Shown here in pieces: positions 44,167-57,231 of a DNA stretch of 64,000 bases (position 1 is the stretch's first letter; the number at the start of each line of letters is the position of its first letter). The stretch is from positions 2,602,198 through 2,666,197 of the forward strand of contig NZ_AP023355.1 of the NCBI RefSeq assembly GCF_016865425.1, read 5' to 3'. This DNA comes from Actinocatenispora thailandica (lineage in GTDB: Bacteria; Actinomycetota; Actinomycetes; Mycobacteriales; Micromonosporaceae). The position numbers and the translations under genes were made by a program. Below the pieces are notes generated by a model, which was not told the DNA's origin, made no database searches, and worked only from the letters and a program-made list of their open reading frames with translations.

Positions 44167-44907
44167 ATGCTCACAGCAATGTCTGCCGAGCGGTCCGAGG
44201 ATGATCGGGAGCGCGTGGGGCCGCCGGCCCTGCGCGTGGTCCCGGACACGCTGCTGCTGGTGCTCGCCGCCGGAGCCGGTGCCACCGACGCGCTGAGCTA
44301 TCTGGCGCTCGGCCACGTGTTCACCGCGGTGATGACCGGCAACCTGGCGCTGCTGGGTATCGCCGCCGGTGCCGGGTCGGGCGGCGCCGCGGTGCGCTCG
44401 GTGGTGTCGCTGGCGGCGTACGTGGTCGGCGTCGCGGTGTGCACCCGGTTCCTCGGCCACACCCGGGCCAACGACACCGACCCCTGGCCGGTACGGGTCA
44501 CCCACGCGCTCGGCGTGCAGGCGGTGCTGCAACTGCTGCTGTTCGTCGGCTGGCTGGTGGCCGGCGGCCGGCCGAGCGGGATCGGTACCGGCGTGCTGGT
44601 CGCGGTGTCCGCGGTGGCGATGGGCTTCCAGGCCCGTGCGGTGCAGGCGCTGGCCCTACCGGCCGGTTCCACGACCTACCTGACCAGCACCCTGACCACG
44701 GTGGTGAGCCGGATCACCGGCGGCGCGCCCGGCCGGGGGCTGCCCCGGCTGGTGCTGCTGGTGGCCGCGATGCTGGCCGGTGCGGCCGTGTCCGCGATGC
44801 TGGTGGAGACCGCCCGGCTCGCGGCCGGGGTACTGCCGTTCGCGCTCACCGGTGGCACCGTGCTGGCCGCGACGGTGCTCGACCTGCGGCACCGCCACCG
44901 GCACTGA
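44167..44907 (+). CDS. DUF1275 (YoaK-like) membrane protein
   Basis: 246 residues with about six helices. LLVLAAGAGATDALSYLALGHVFTAVMTGNLALLG is the DUF1275 signature (GxxDAxxY..L..VFTANMTGN-type), and VSAVAMGFQARAVQALALPAGSTTYLTSTLTTV is the matching second block. Family function is unknown. ATG 44167 or the in-frame ATG 44179 (MSAERSEDD) could be the start. Its 3' end is followed by a 27-bp tandem repeat. Confidence 0.87.
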   Translation: MLTAMSAERSEDDRERVGPPALRVVPDTLLLVLAAGAGATDALSYLALGHVFTAVMTGNLALLGIAAGAGSGGAAVRSVVSLAAYVVGVAVCTRFLGHTRANDTDPWPVRVTHALGVQAVLQLLLFVGWLVAGGRPSGIGTGVLVAVSAVAMGFQARAVQALALPAGSTTYLTSTLTTVVSRITGGAPGRGLPRLVLLVAAMLAGAAVSAMLVETARLAAGVLPFALTGGTVLAATVLDLRHRHRH

Positions 44908-44947
44908 CCGCGGGGCCAGTCACCCCGACAGCGACCGTGGCGCCACC

Positions 44948-45008
44948 GGCAGTGGCCGCGGAGCCGGTCGCGCCGGCAGTGGCCGCGGAGCCGGTCGCGC
45001 CGGCAGTG
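44948..45008. repeat. 27-bp tandem repeat after the DUF1275 gene
   Basis: Two identical units (44948-44974 and 44975-45001; core GGCAGTGGCCGCGGAGCC) and the beginning of a third (45002-45008), with more degenerate copies upstream from about 44917. The array fills the convergent gap to the TetR gene. Confidence 0.8.
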
Positions 45009-45075
45009 ACCCGTGCGGCCTGCGGCAGCGCCGCTGGTACGGGACGCGCACGCGGCAGGGGGCGCCGGCGCGGCG

Positions 45076-45747
45076 TCAGGGTGCGCCGGCTGGCTCGGCG
45101 AGGCCGTCGAGCAGCGCGGTCAGGCCCTGCTGGTACAGCGCGTCCGCGTCGTAGCCCGCGTCGCCGAGTTGCCCGAGCCAGGCGGCGACGGTCGGGTACC
45201 GGTTCCGGTCGAGTGCCGCGGCGGTCTCGCGCCGCTGGGAGGTGGTCGGTTCGGCGACCCCGAGCGGGGGCCGGCCGGCCATCGCCAGGCAGTGCCCGAT
45301 CGTGTAGGTGACCAGGTTGTTCAGCGCGTAGTTCGCCTCGACCAGGTCGAACCCGGCGTCGTGCAGCAGCCGCATCGCCGCTTCGTACAGTTCGAGCCCC
45401 GGCCCGGCGGTCACCTCGTGGGTGGCCACCGCCGGCAGTGCGCCGGGGTGCCGCAGCAGCGTGCCGCGCAGTGTCCACAGCAGGCCGCGCAGCACCGTCC
45501 GCCAGTCCGCCGCCGGATCGGTGGCCGGCACGGTGACCTCCGCGAACACCCGGTCGGCGAGCCCGGCGACGATGGCCGCCTTGTCCGGCACGTGGTGGTA
45601 CAGCGACATCGCCTCGACACCGAGTTCGCGGCCGAGCCGGCGCATCGACAGCGCCTCGACGCCCTCGGTGTCGGCGATGCGCAGCGCGGCCTCGAACACC
45701 CGGTCGCGGCTGAGCCCGGCGCGCCGACGGGACGCACCACCGGCCAC
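45076..45747 (-). CDS. TetR-family transcriptional regulator
   Basis: 223 residues. LSRDRVFEAALRIADTEGVEALSMRRLGRELGVEAMSLYHHVPDKAAIVAGLADRVF-type N-terminus is a canonical TetR helix-turn-helix (the recognition helix is around VEAMSLYHHVPDK), and the C-terminal helical half resembles the TetR_C_1 ligand domain. Ligand and targets are unknown; no transporter is adjacent. GTG 45747 follows GAGGAG. Codirectional with the small gene at 45830 and asd, but separated enough to be its own unit. Confidence 0.88.
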   Translation of the reverse strand: MAGGASRRRAGLSRDRVFEAALRIADTEGVEALSMRRLGRELGVEAMSLYHHVPDKAAIVAGLADRVFAEVTVPATDPAADWRTVLRGLLWTLRGTLLRHPGALPAVATHEVTAGPGLELYEAAMRLLHDAGFDLVEANYALNNLVTYTIGHCLAMAGRPPLGVAEPTTSQRRETAAALDRNRYPTVAAWLGQLGDAGYDADALYQQGLTALLDGLAEPAGAP

Positions 45748-45829
45748 GCCACGCTCCTCGCTCGCTCCGGGACGATCGGGGCCCTGGCTCGGACTCCAGC
45801 GCCGCCGATCGTGGTTCCCGCACAGTCTC

Positions 45830-46093
45830 TCAGGGTCGGTCGTCCACGGCGACCACCTGGTAGGCGGGGCGGGCGCCGACGCGGGCCAGCACCTGCTCGC
45901 GCGAGCCGGCCAGCTGCGCGTACCGGACCAGCCGGCGCGGGTCGTCGACGCGCCGGGCGGTGTACACACGGGCGCCGGACGGGCCGGTCTGCTCCTGCCG
46001 CAGCTGCTCGACCGCCCGGTCGGGGTCGGCCCCGTCGGCCAGCACGATGGCGTCGACCACCAGGTACCGCCCGGCGTCCGGGTCGTCCGGCAC
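45830..46093 (-). CDS. small conserved hypothetical protein
   Basis: 87 residues starting MPDDPDAGRYLVVDAIVLAD and ending RVGARPAYQVVAVDDRP. Alternating strands and a central charged helix (GADPDRAVEQLRQEQTG) suggest a ferredoxin-like alpha/beta fold. No family recognised. GTG start at 46093; no convincing SD. It lies between asd and the tetR gene on the same strand. Confidence 0.5.
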   Translation of the reverse strand: MPDDPDAGRYLVVDAIVLADGADPDRAVEQLRQEQTGPSGARVYTARRVDDPRRLVRYAQLAGSREQVLARVGARPAYQVVAVDDRP

Positions 46094-46233
46094 CGCCGCG
46101 GCAATCTCGTCGTCCGAGCCGATCAGCCCGAACAGTGGCGCGAAACGGGCCCCGACCGACTGGCCGGGGCCCGTTTCGTACCGTCAGTGTGACGCGGCGG
46201 GCCCTCGGCCCGCGGCAACCAGCGCGCCGGCGC

Positions 46234-50334
<4,101 letters not shown>

Positions 50335-50622
50335 TCAGCCGGTCGACGAGGTCCGGCGGTCGGCTCGCAGCAGGTGCGGGCGCTGCCGCCGCGCCTGGCC
50401 GAGCACCCGGACCAGCGAGACGAGTGCGACCAGGCACCAGGCGCCCTCCAACAGCAGGAAGCCCCATTCGCGGCCGAGCAACGCGAGCACCGCGAGCACT
50501 CCGGACCCGAGCGTGTTGACGATCAGATAGGCCAGCGAACGGCCGTCCACGGCGCCGAGCTGGCTGGCGAAGAAACCGGCGAGCACCAGCACGGCGCCCA
50601 CGATCTGCAGGATGTCGGTCAT
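50335..50622 (-). CDS. small membrane protein
   Basis: 95 residues with three hydrophobic segments ([60 protein letters not shown]) and a basic cytosolic tail. The [13 protein letters not shown] pattern recalls the small CBU_0592-like transporter-related family. Function unknown. ATG 50622. It lies between ftsK and rimO in opposite orientation, head-to-head with rimO. Confidence 0.7.
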   Translation of the reverse strand: MTDILQIVGAVLVLAGFFASQLGAVDGRSLAYLIVNTLGSGVLAVLALLGREWGFLLLEGAWCLVALVSLVRVLGQARRQRPHLLRADRRTSSTG

Positions 50623-50815
50623 GGTGAGCTGCGCGGCGTCTTTGCTCCACCGGGTACGTCGCGCTGCTCGTCCGGGACCGGTGGCAGACCCACCGTTCGC
50701 CGCCCAGGCTAGCCGCGGTCGGTCGAGACGACGATCAACGGTGGCAAACCTCACCGGGCTGCGGCCGGTGCGGGTGAGTGTCTGCGGCCGTACCCAGGTT
50801 GGGTCGGTACGCTCG

Positions 50816-52288
50816 GTGCGTGTCCGCCGCCGAATCCCCCGCCGTGTCGCCATGCTCACCCTCGGGTGCGCCCGTAACGAGGTCGACTCCGAGGAGTTGG
50901 CCGCCCGCCTCGCCGCCGACGGCTGGCAGGTCACCGGCGACAGTGCCGATGCCGACGTGGTCCTCGTCAACACCTGCGGTTTCATCGAACAGGCCAAGCA
51001 GGACTCGATCGAGACCCTGCTGGACGCGGGGGAGAACGGCGCCAAGGTCGTCGCCGCCGGCTGCATGGCCGAGCGGTACGGGCGGCAGCTCGCGGACAGC
51101 CTGCCGGAGGCCGATGCGGTGCTCGGCTTCGACGACTATCCGGACATCTCGGACCGGCTGCGGACAGTTCTCGCCGGCGGGTCGCTGACCGCGCACGAGC
51201 CGACGGACCGCCGCACGCTGCTGCCGATCACCCCGGTCGAGCGGCACGCGCACCCGGCGCCGGTGCCCGGCCACGGTGGCGGCGACGACCACGCGCCGGC
51301 GCACCTGAAGGTGCTGCGGTTCCGGCTCGACGACGGCCCGGTCGCGTCGTTGAAGCTCGCCTCCGGCTGCGACCGGCGGTGCGCGTTCTGCGCCATCCCG
51401 TCGTTCCGTGGCGCCTACCTGTCGCGTACCCCGGACGAGATCGTCGCCGAGGCCGAGTGGCTGGCCGGGCAGGGCGTCCGCGAACTGGTGCTGGTCAGCG
51501 AGAACTCCTCGTCGTACGGCAAGGATCTGGGCGATCCGCGGGCCCTGGAGAAGCTGCTGCCGCAGCTCGCCGCGGTCCCCGGCATCGTCCGGGTGCGGGT
51601 CAGCTACCTGCAACCGGCGGAGATGCGCCCCGGCCTGGTCGAGGTGATCGCCGGGACCCCGGGCGTCGCCGCGTACTTCGACCTGTCGTTCCAGCACGCG
51701 AGCGAGCCACTGCTGCGCCGGATGCGCCGGTTCGGTTCCACCGAGCGGTTCTGGGACCTGCTCGCCTCGGCCCGCAAGATCGCGCCGGAGCTCGGCGCCC
51801 GGACCAACGTGATCGTGGGTTTCCCGGGCGAGACCGAGGCCGACGTGGCCGAGCTGGAGCGGTTCCTGACCGGCGCGGAGCTCGACGCGGTCGGCGTGTT
51901 CGGCTACAGCGACGAGGAGGGCACCGAGGCCGTCGGGATGCCCGACAAGGTGCCCGCCGACGAGGTGGCGGCGCGCGTCAACCGGCTCTCCGCGCTGGTC
52001 GACGAGCTGGTCGCGCAGCGCGCCGAGGACCGGCTGGACAGCGCGGTCGAGGTGCTGGTCGACCGGGTCGTCGACGGCGAGGTCGAGGGCCGTGCCGCGC
52101 ACCAGGCGCCCGAGGTGGACGGTACGACGACGCTCGAGGCCGGCGGCGCGGTCGACCCCGCGTCGTTGCGTCCCGGCGACCTGGTCCGGGCGCGAGTCAT
52201 CGGCACCGTGGGGGTGGACCTGACCGCGGTCGTGGAACAGGTACTCGACCCGGCGGCCGGCGGAGGGCAGAGTGGTGGCCGTGACTGA
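50816..52288 (+). CDS. rimO: ribosomal protein S12 methylthiotransferase RimO
   Basis: Radical-SAM enzyme that methylthiolates an Asp of ribosomal protein S12. The N-terminal MTTase domain has cysteines in [23 protein letters not shown] and [10 protein letters not shown] for one [4Fe-4S] cluster; the radical-SAM motif is [15 protein letters not shown]; a C-terminal TRAM domain binds RNA/protein. In frame, GTG 50816 is the nearest start. However, GTG 50820 sits exactly 6 nt after TACGCT and encodes VSAAESP in another frame, joining the conserved [10 protein letters not shown] if one C is added to the run at 50836-50840. The true N-terminus is therefore uncertain. Confidence 0.93.
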   Translation: MRVRRRIPRRVAMLTLGCARNEVDSEELAARLAADGWQVTGDSADADVVLVNTCGFIEQAKQDSIETLLDAGENGAKVVAAGCMAERYGRQLADSLPEADAVLGFDDYPDISDRLRTVLAGGSLTAHEPTDRRTLLPITPVERHAHPAPVPGHGGGDDHAPAHLKVLRFRLDDGPVASLKLASGCDRRCAFCAIPSFRGAYLSRTPDEIVAEAEWLAGQGVRELVLVSENSSSYGKDLGDPRALEKLLPQLAAVPGIVRVRVSYLQPAEMRPGLVEVIAGTPGVAAYFDLSFQHASEPLLRRMRRFGSTERFWDLLASARKIAPELGARTNVIVGFPGETEADVAELERFLTGAELDAVGVFGYSDEEGTEAVGMPDKVPADEVAARVNRLSALVDELVAQRAEDRLDSAVEVLVDRVVDGEVEGRAAHQAPEVDGTTTLEAGGAVDPASLRPGDLVRARVIGTVGVDLTAVVEQVLDPAAGGGQSGGRD

Positions 52289-52910
52289 GGCCGCATCGAG
52301 CGCCCCCCACCGGGCCGTACCGCCAGCCCGGCGGGAGCCGCCGCCACCCACCGCGCCCCTGGTGAACCCGGCGAACGCGCTGACCGCGCTGCGGCTGGTG
52401 CTGGTGCCGGTGTTCGTCTGGATCTCGGTTGCCTCCGGCCTGGTCGCCGCCGACTGGCGAATCGTCGCCTGTGTGGTGTTCTGTGTCGCGTCGGTGACCG
52501 ACTTCGCGGACGGGTGGCTGGCCCGGGCCCGCAACCTCGTCACCCCGTTCGGCAAGGTCGCCGACCCGATCGCGGACAAGGCGCTCACCGGTACCGCGCT
52601 GCTCGTGCTGTCGGTGTACGCGGGGCTGCCGTGGTGGATGACGGTGCTGATCCTGGTCCGCGAGGCGGGCGTGACGGTGCTGCGGTTCTGGGTGCTGCGG
52701 CACGGAGTGATCGCGGCCAGCCGCGGCGGCAAGATCAAGACGGTGCTGCAGATACTCGGCATCGCGTGGTACCTCGCCCCCTGGCCGGATCCGGTGTCCG
52801 CCGTCGGGTTCTGGATCATGCTGGCGGCGCTGCTGGTCACCGTGGGCACCGGCATCGACTACGTGTTCCGCGCGCTCGCCCTGCGCCGCACCGCCGCCGA
52901 CCAGTCGTGA
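52272..52910 (+). CDS. pgsA: CDP-diacylglycerol-glycerol-3-phosphate 3-phosphatidyltransferase
   Basis: Membrane enzyme making phosphatidylglycerol phosphate. 212 residues: Pro-rich start, then [19 protein letters not shown] and the CDP-alcohol phosphotransferase motif D-x2-D-G-x2-A-R-x8-G-x3-D-x3-D, seen as [20 protein letters not shown] followed by ADPIAD. Several further helices complete the fold. Overlaps the 3' end of rimO by 17 bp; GTG 52272 follows GGAGGG (52275 GTG is an alternative). Its stop overlaps the cinA start, so rimO-pgsA-cinA is one translationally coupled unit. Confidence 0.94.
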   Translation: MVAVTEAASSAPHRAVPPARREPPPPTAPLVNPANALTALRLVLVPVFVWISVASGLVAADWRIVACVVFCVASVTDFADGWLARARNLVTPFGKVADPIADKALTGTALLVLSVYAGLPWWMTVLILVREAGVTVLRFWVLRHGVIAASRGGKIKTVLQILGIAWYLAPWPDPVSAVGFWIMLAALLVTVGTGIDYVFRALALRRTAADQS

Positions 52911-53377
52911 CCGCGCCGGTCGAGGTGGTCGCGGAGCTGGCCCGGCGCGGTGAGACGCTCGCCACGGCCGAGTCGCTGACCGCCGGGCAGCTGGCCGGCA
53001 CGGTCGCCGACGTGCCGGGGGCGAGCGCGGTGCTGCGCGGCGGCCTGATCGTGTACGCGGTCGATCTGAAGGCCTCGCTCGCCGGCGTCAGCGAGCGCCT
53101 GCTCGCCGAGCACGGCCCGGTGCACCCCGAGGTGGCCCGGCAGCTCGCCGCGGGCGCCCGCGAGCGCTGCGGCGCGACCTGGGGTTTGGCCACCACCGGG
53201 GTGGCCGGTCCGGAACCGCACGGCGGTCAGCCGGCGGGCACCGTCTACGTCGGGCTGGCCGGGCCCGGGGTGCTGCGCGCCGAGCGGCTCACGCTGCCGG
53301 GGGACCGCGCCGCGGTACGCGCCGGTACCGTCGCGGCCGCGCTGGAGCTGCTGCTGCGGTCGCTGCCGGCGGCCTGA
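52907..53377 (+). CDS. cinA: CinA-family nicotinamide-nucleotide amidohydrolase (PncC domain)
   Basis: 156 residues, the stand-alone PncC/CinA C-domain that deamidates nicotinamide mononucleotide. The family blocks are ETLATAESLTAGQLAGTVADVPGASAVLRGG, YAVDLKASLAGVSERLLAEHGPV and GLATTGVAGPEPHGGQPAGTVYVGL. GTG 52907 overlaps the pgsA stop (GTGA). The N-terminal molybdopterin-binding half of full CinA is absent, as usual for the gene upstream of clgR. Confidence 0.92.
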   Translation: MTAPVEVVAELARRGETLATAESLTAGQLAGTVADVPGASAVLRGGLIVYAVDLKASLAGVSERLLAEHGPVHPEVARQLAAGARERCGATWGLATTGVAGPEPHGGQPAGTVYVGLAGPGVLRAERLTLPGDRAAVRAGTVAAALELLLRSLPAA

Positions 53378-53400
53378 GTCGCCCGGTCGTGTAGCTCGTT

Positions 53401-53416
53401 CGGGAAGATCATCCCG
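53401..53416 (+). terminator. short hairpin after cinA
   Basis: CGGGA-agatca-TCCCG, a 5-bp stem with a 6-nt loop, lies 24 nt after the cinA stop. It may end the rimO-pgsA-cinA unit, but is weak. The remaining gap to clgR (to 53556) holds no other clear signal. Confidence 0.35.
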
Positions 53417-53556
53417 CGGTACTGTGTTGCATCACGTCGTGGGGCACGGTGTCGGTGTCGGCTCGGCGCGGTACCGTGGCGAACATCCCGGTCCGGGTGC
53501 GACGCTCTCGGGCCACGGTCGGGCCGAGTGGTGTCGGTCGCCGGAGGAGGTGTGCG

Positions 53557-54024
53557 ATGGTCCTGCTGCGCAGGGTCCTGGGTGACACGCTGCGTGAACG
53601 GCGGCTGGACCAGCGCCGCACGCTTCGGGACGTGTCGACCGAGGCCAAGGTGAGCCTGGGTTACCTGTCCGAGCTGGAGCGCGGGCAGAAGGAGGCCTCC
53701 AGCGAGCTGCTGGCCTCGATCTGCGAGGCGCTCGGCGTGCACCTGTCCGACGTGCTGCGCGAGGTGAGCGACACGGTCGCGCTGGCCGAGGAGATGGCGG
53801 GGGTGCTCGCTCCGGTCGGGGCCGACGGGTCCGAGGCGCCCGAACCGGCCGCCGAGCCGGTCCCCGCTGGGGCGAACGCGCTGGCCGGTGGTGCGGTGTC
53901 GGCAGCCGCGGTGCAGCAGGGCGCAGTCACCAGCTCGGTGGCGATGCGGGGGCGGCCGACCCTGGCGCGCTCGGTCGGCCCGGCTGCGCGTCGGTCGACA
54001 CGCGAAGTGGTCTGCGCGGCCTGA
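53557..54024 (+). CDS. clgR: ClgR-type XRE transcriptional activator
   Basis: 155 residues. [58 protein letters not shown]-type helix-turn-helix (key part [20 protein letters not shown]) is the near-invariant ClgR domain, which activates clp protease genes and, in mycobacteria, the psp operon. The C-terminal half is Ala-rich and ends VVCAA; a terminal Ala-Ala resembles the Clp degron reported for ClgR proteins. ATG 53557 follows GGAGGAGG. Directly upstream of pspA, matching the mycobacterial clgR-psp order. Confidence 0.93.
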   Translation: MVLLRRVLGDTLRERRLDQRRTLRDVSTEAKVSLGYLSELERGQKEASSELLASICEALGVHLSDVLREVSDTVALAEEMAGVLAPVGADGSEAPEPAAEPVPAGANALAGGAVSAAAVQQGAVTSSVAMRGRPTLARSVGPAARRSTREVVCAA

Positions 54025-54340
54025 GCCGCGGTTCTCAGGGGCGTCCCTGAAGTGTCCCGGGCATTGCGGATAAAGCGGCGACGGGACTCTCACTTGCCGC
54101 CGAGTTCAGGCACACTTGATCTGGTGCGCGGATTGGCGTGGAGTCAGGGCGGCGTGCCGCAGGGCAAGCGAGGTCCGGGCGCTCGGTGCCGGTGGCATCG
54201 TGGTGTTTCGGTCGATTTTGTACCGATGGTGCCCCGATCGCCCGCCGGGGGCGGCGTGACGACGGTCGCACTCGCCTGACACGATGGGACGAACGCGTCG
54301 AGGCCGGCGCTAGCTAGAGCCGCAGAGAGGACCGCGAACA
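54025..54340 (+). other. clgR-pspA intergenic region
   Basis: 316 bp without a convincing gene. TCAGGG-gcgt-CCCTGA (54035-54050) may end clgR. Further on, the stretch around 54207-54230 is AT-richer (gtcgattttgtaccgatgg) with TCGGT/ACCGA flanks, and is the most promoter-like part before pspA. An ORF at 54052-54279 is probably spurious. Confidence 0.4.
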
Positions 54341-55210
54341 ATGGCGAACCCGTTCGTCAAGGGCTGGCGATACCTGATGGCGCTGTTCGGTGCCAAGATC
54401 GACGAATACGCCGATCCGAAGGTGCAGATCCAGCAGGCGATCGAAGACGCGCAGCACCAGCATCAGGCGCTCACGCAGCAGGCTGCCGCGGTCATCGGTA
54501 ACCAGCGACAGCTGGAGATGAAGCTCTCCCGGCAGATGTCGCAGGTGGAGCAGTTCCAGGGGCAGGCCAAGCAGGCGCTGGTGATGGCCGACAAGGCGCG
54601 GGCCGACGGCGACGAGACCAAGGCGCAGCAGTTCGAGCAGACCGCGCAGGTGCTCGCCACCCAGCTGGTCTCCGCCGAGCAGTCGATGGAAGACCTCAAG
54701 ACGCTGCACGACCAGTCGATCGCGGCCGCCCAGCAGGCCCGCAAGGCGGTCGACGACAACGCGATGATGCTCAAGCAGAAGCTCGCCGAGCGCACCAAGC
54801 TGCTCAGCCAGCTCGAGCAGGCCAAGATGCAGGAGCAGGTGGCCAGCTCGTTGCAGAGCATGTCCGACCTGGCCGCGCCGGGCAACACGCCGTCGCTGGA
54901 CGAGGTCCGGGACAAGATCGAGCGTCGCTACGCCAACGCGATGGGTCGCGCCGAGCTGGCGCAGAACTCGGTCGAGGGCCGGATGCTCGAGGTGCAGAAG
55001 TCGAGCCTGGACATGGCCGGCAACGCCCGGCTGGAGCAGATCCGGGCCAGCATGGCCGGTGAGCAGCTGACCAGTGCACCGGCGCAGAAGGCGGTCGAGT
55101 CCGGTTCGGCCGAGGCCGCCGACGCCGAGCAGAGCGCCGGGGTTGCCCGGTTGGAGCAGCTGCGCGCCAACATGAACAAGAACGGCAGCCAGGACGCCTC
55201 GGCGGGCTGA
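54341..55210 (+). CDS. pspA: PspA/IM30 phage-shock protein
   Basis: Peripheral membrane protein that polymerises on stressed membranes. 289 residues, almost entirely coiled coil: [20 protein letters not shown] (membrane-binding helix), [18 protein letters not shown], long Gln/Glu/Lys-rich helices and repeated [20 protein letters not shown] blocks near the end. ATG follows GAGAGGACC. Sits between clgR and pspM as in mycobacteria, where PspA, ClgR and PspM form one envelope-stress circuit. Confidence 0.95.
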   Translation: MANPFVKGWRYLMALFGAKIDEYADPKVQIQQAIEDAQHQHQALTQQAAAVIGNQRQLEMKLSRQMSQVEQFQGQAKQALVMADKARADGDETKAQQFEQTAQVLATQLVSAEQSMEDLKTLHDQSIAAAQQARKAVDDNAMMLKQKLAERTKLLSQLEQAKMQEQVASSLQSMSDLAAPGNTPSLDEVRDKIERRYANAMGRAELAQNSVEGRMLEVQKSSLDMAGNARLEQIRASMAGEQLTSAPAQKAVESGSAEAADAEQSAGVARLEQLRANMNKNGSQDASAG

Positions 55211-55302
55211 TCGACCCGCCCGGGCGCCCGGGCGGGTGATTCCGTACGGGCGCCGGGTGGGTGATCGCTTCGCCGGGCCTGCCGCTCGGGGGAGGGCACC
55301 GG

Positions 55303-56064
55303 ATGGCCGAGACGCGAGAGCAGCGGCTGCGCCGGTTGGGCAGACTGCGCCGCGCCTTCCGGCGCTGGGTGGTCCTCGGCGCCGGGCTGACCGGCGCCGC
55401 GGCGGTGCTCACTCCGTACGCGGGGGTGGGGCTGCCGGACGCGGCTTGGGCGGCCGGCGCGGGTGTCTCGGTGGCGCTCGCGGTCTTCCGGTGGCGCGAC
55501 TACCGCGCCCTCGCCGCCGTGCCGTTGCCGCCGGAGCGGCCGCAGGTGGGTGCCGGCGAGGCGGTGCGGCAGGCGATGCGCTCCGCACTCGCGGCGAATC
55601 CGCTGGCCCGCGCCGCCGTGGACGAGGTGAGCCGACGGGCCGAGCGGCGCAAGTACGGCGACACTGCCGCGGCGGCGCCGATGGCCCGGCTGACCACCGC
55701 GATGCACACCCTCGACGACGTCCGGGCCGGTACGCGTACCCAGTTCATCGACGAGGCGCTGGCCGAGGCGGCCGACGGGGAACGGGCGCTGCGTGACCTG
55801 GCGCACCGGCTGCTCACGGTGGAGAAGGCGTCCCGGTTCGCCGGACCGGCCGAGGCACCGACCCTCGCCTCGGCCCGGCAGACGCTGTCCGGCCAGCTCG
55901 CCGACGGGGTGGCGACCTACGAGCGGCTGGCCGCCGCGACGGCCGCGGCGGCGGCCAGCGGTGTCGGCGTCGAGACCGGCGCCCAGCACCGGCTGACCGA
56001 GGCGGCGGATCGGATGGCCGCGTTCGCCGCCGGGCTGGCCGAGCTGCGCGAACCGGCCAGCTGA
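55303..56064 (+). CDS. pspM: phage-shock envelope stress protein PspM-like
   Basis: 253 residues. Basic start (ETREQRLRRLGRLRRAFRRW), two adjacent hydrophobic helices (VVLGAGLTGAAAVLTPYAGV; AAWAAGAGVSVALAVFRW), then a long cytosolic helical domain (EAVRQAMRSALAANPLARAA, GERALRDLAHRLLTVEKAS). This is the layout of mycobacterial PspM (Rv2743c), which anchors the PspA system in the membrane. ATG 55303 follows GGGGAGGG; an in-frame ATG/GTG upstream is less likely. No pspN homologue follows. Confidence 0.8.
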   Translation: MAETREQRLRRLGRLRRAFRRWVVLGAGLTGAAAVLTPYAGVGLPDAAWAAGAGVSVALAVFRWRDYRALAAVPLPPERPQVGAGEAVRQAMRSALAANPLARAAVDEVSRRAERRKYGDTAAAAPMARLTTAMHTLDDVRAGTRTQFIDEALAEAADGERALRDLAHRLLTVEKASRFAGPAEAPTLASARQTLSGQLADGVATYERLAAATAAAAASGVGVETGAQHRLTEAADRMAAFAAGLAELREPAS

Positions 56065-56370
56065 CCCGGCGGTAGTGCCGGCGTCGTCGCAGCGGCCGGT
56101 CCGACGGCGCGTGGGCCACGATCGGGGCCCGGTGCGGCCGGGGACGGCTCGGCCGGCGTGGCCGGACTCACGCGCACTGCATCCCGCGTTGTCCGGGTCG
56201 TGACTTGGCGACGGGGCCGCCGCTCGGCGACAGTCGGTGCGGTGGCCGGGCACCGGCCGCCGCACCCCGGGCCCCGCGTCTGCCAGGTCGGTGCGTCGCA
56301 GCCGAGGCGCACCGCGCCGGGAGGTGCCAGTGCCGCAGGACCCCCACTCCGGATCCGCGTCGGCCGGTCC

Positions 56371-57231
56371 GTGCGGCGCGCCCTCCCCGGACCGCGCGAG
56401 ACCCCGGTCACCTTCTGCTACCTGCTGGCGCTGCTTGCCGGCGCCGTCCTGCTTCGGGTGCTCAGCGCCGACGACGGGGCCCGGGTGCTCGCCGCCTCCA
56501 GTACCAACGTGGTGGAGCTCACCAGCCATCCCGTCCGGGCGCTCGTCGGCTCCGCGGTGTGGCTGCCGGACGGCGTCTGGCTGCCGTACGCGGTGGGGTT
56601 CGCGGTGACGCTGGCCCCGCTGGAGCGCCGCCTCGGTGGGCTGCGTGCACTGGCGCTGGTGGCTACCGGCCATGTCGGGGTCAGCTTGGCGACCGAGGCC
56701 GGAGTGGCCGTCGCGGTGCACGTCGGGGCGATGCCGCCGGCCGCGTTGAGCCGCCTGGATGTCGGTGCGAGCTACCTGCTGCTGACCGGGCTCGGCGCGG
56801 TACTCGGCCTGCTGCCGCGGGCGCTGCGCTGGCCGCTGCTGGGGCTCGCCGCCGCCGGGGCGGCCGGCGCTCTCGCGGTGACCGCGGACCTCACCTCGCT
56901 GGGTCACCTGCTCTGCCTGTTCGTGGGCGTCGCGTTCTGGCCGGCGCTGGCCCGCCGTGGCCTGGTCGGCACGGTGTGGCCGGGCCGGCTGGCCTGGCTG
57001 CCGGTGGCCGGACGCCGGGCCGCCCGCCGGGCGATGCCGGTGCGCCGCGCCGGTGCGGCGGTAGCGAGGACGGGCCGGCCCGGTCCGCGCCCGGCGGCTC
57101 CGGCCGGGAGGCGTCGTGTGGCGGGTCAGGCCGGGGACAGCCGAAGCACGTCGCCCGGCGCGAGCGCGAGTCGCTCCACCGCGGATCCGCCGTTGACCGC
57201 CAGCGTCACGTGGTCGGCCGAGTCGAGGTAG
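56371..57231 (+). CDS. rhomboid-like membrane protein (probably inactive)
   Basis: About 286 residues. After ALPGPRETPVTFCYLLALLA come roughly six helices, including VVELTSHPVRALVGSAVWLP, LVATGHVGVSLATEAG, and SRLDVGASYLLLTGLGAVLG with SLGHLLCLFVGVAFWP, the pattern of actinobacterial rhomboid-like proteins. The GxSG catalytic motif is not intact (VGASYL), so protease activity is doubtful. GTG 56371 is the first plausible in-frame start. An alternative, GTG 56330 with a strong SD (GGGAGG) and reading VPQDPHSGSASAGP, is in another frame and would need one added base near 56366-56371. The 3' end overlaps the convergent gene by 106 bp. Confidence 0.65.
   Translation: MRRALPGPRETPVTFCYLLALLAGAVLLRVLSADDGARVLAASSTNVVELTSHPVRALVGSAVWLPDGVWLPYAVGFAVTLAPLERRLGGLRALALVATGHVGVSLATEAGVAVAVHVGAMPPAALSRLDVGASYLLLTGLGAVLGLLPRALRWPLLGLAAAGAAGALAVTADLTSLGHLLCLFVGVAFWPALARRGLVGTVWPGRLAWLPVAGRRAARRAMPVRRAGAAVARTGRPGPRPAAPAGRRRVAGQAGDSRSTSPGASASRSTADPPLTASVTWSAESR

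Noticed and set aside
53378-53556. tRNA-like stretch (gtagctc...ttcggga) after cinA
   Set aside because: No acceptor stem, anticodon arm or T-loop consensus can be built.
54052-54279. 75-codon ORF between clgR and pspA
   Set aside because: No SD, poor codon-position GC, and overlap with the probable terminator and promoter regions.
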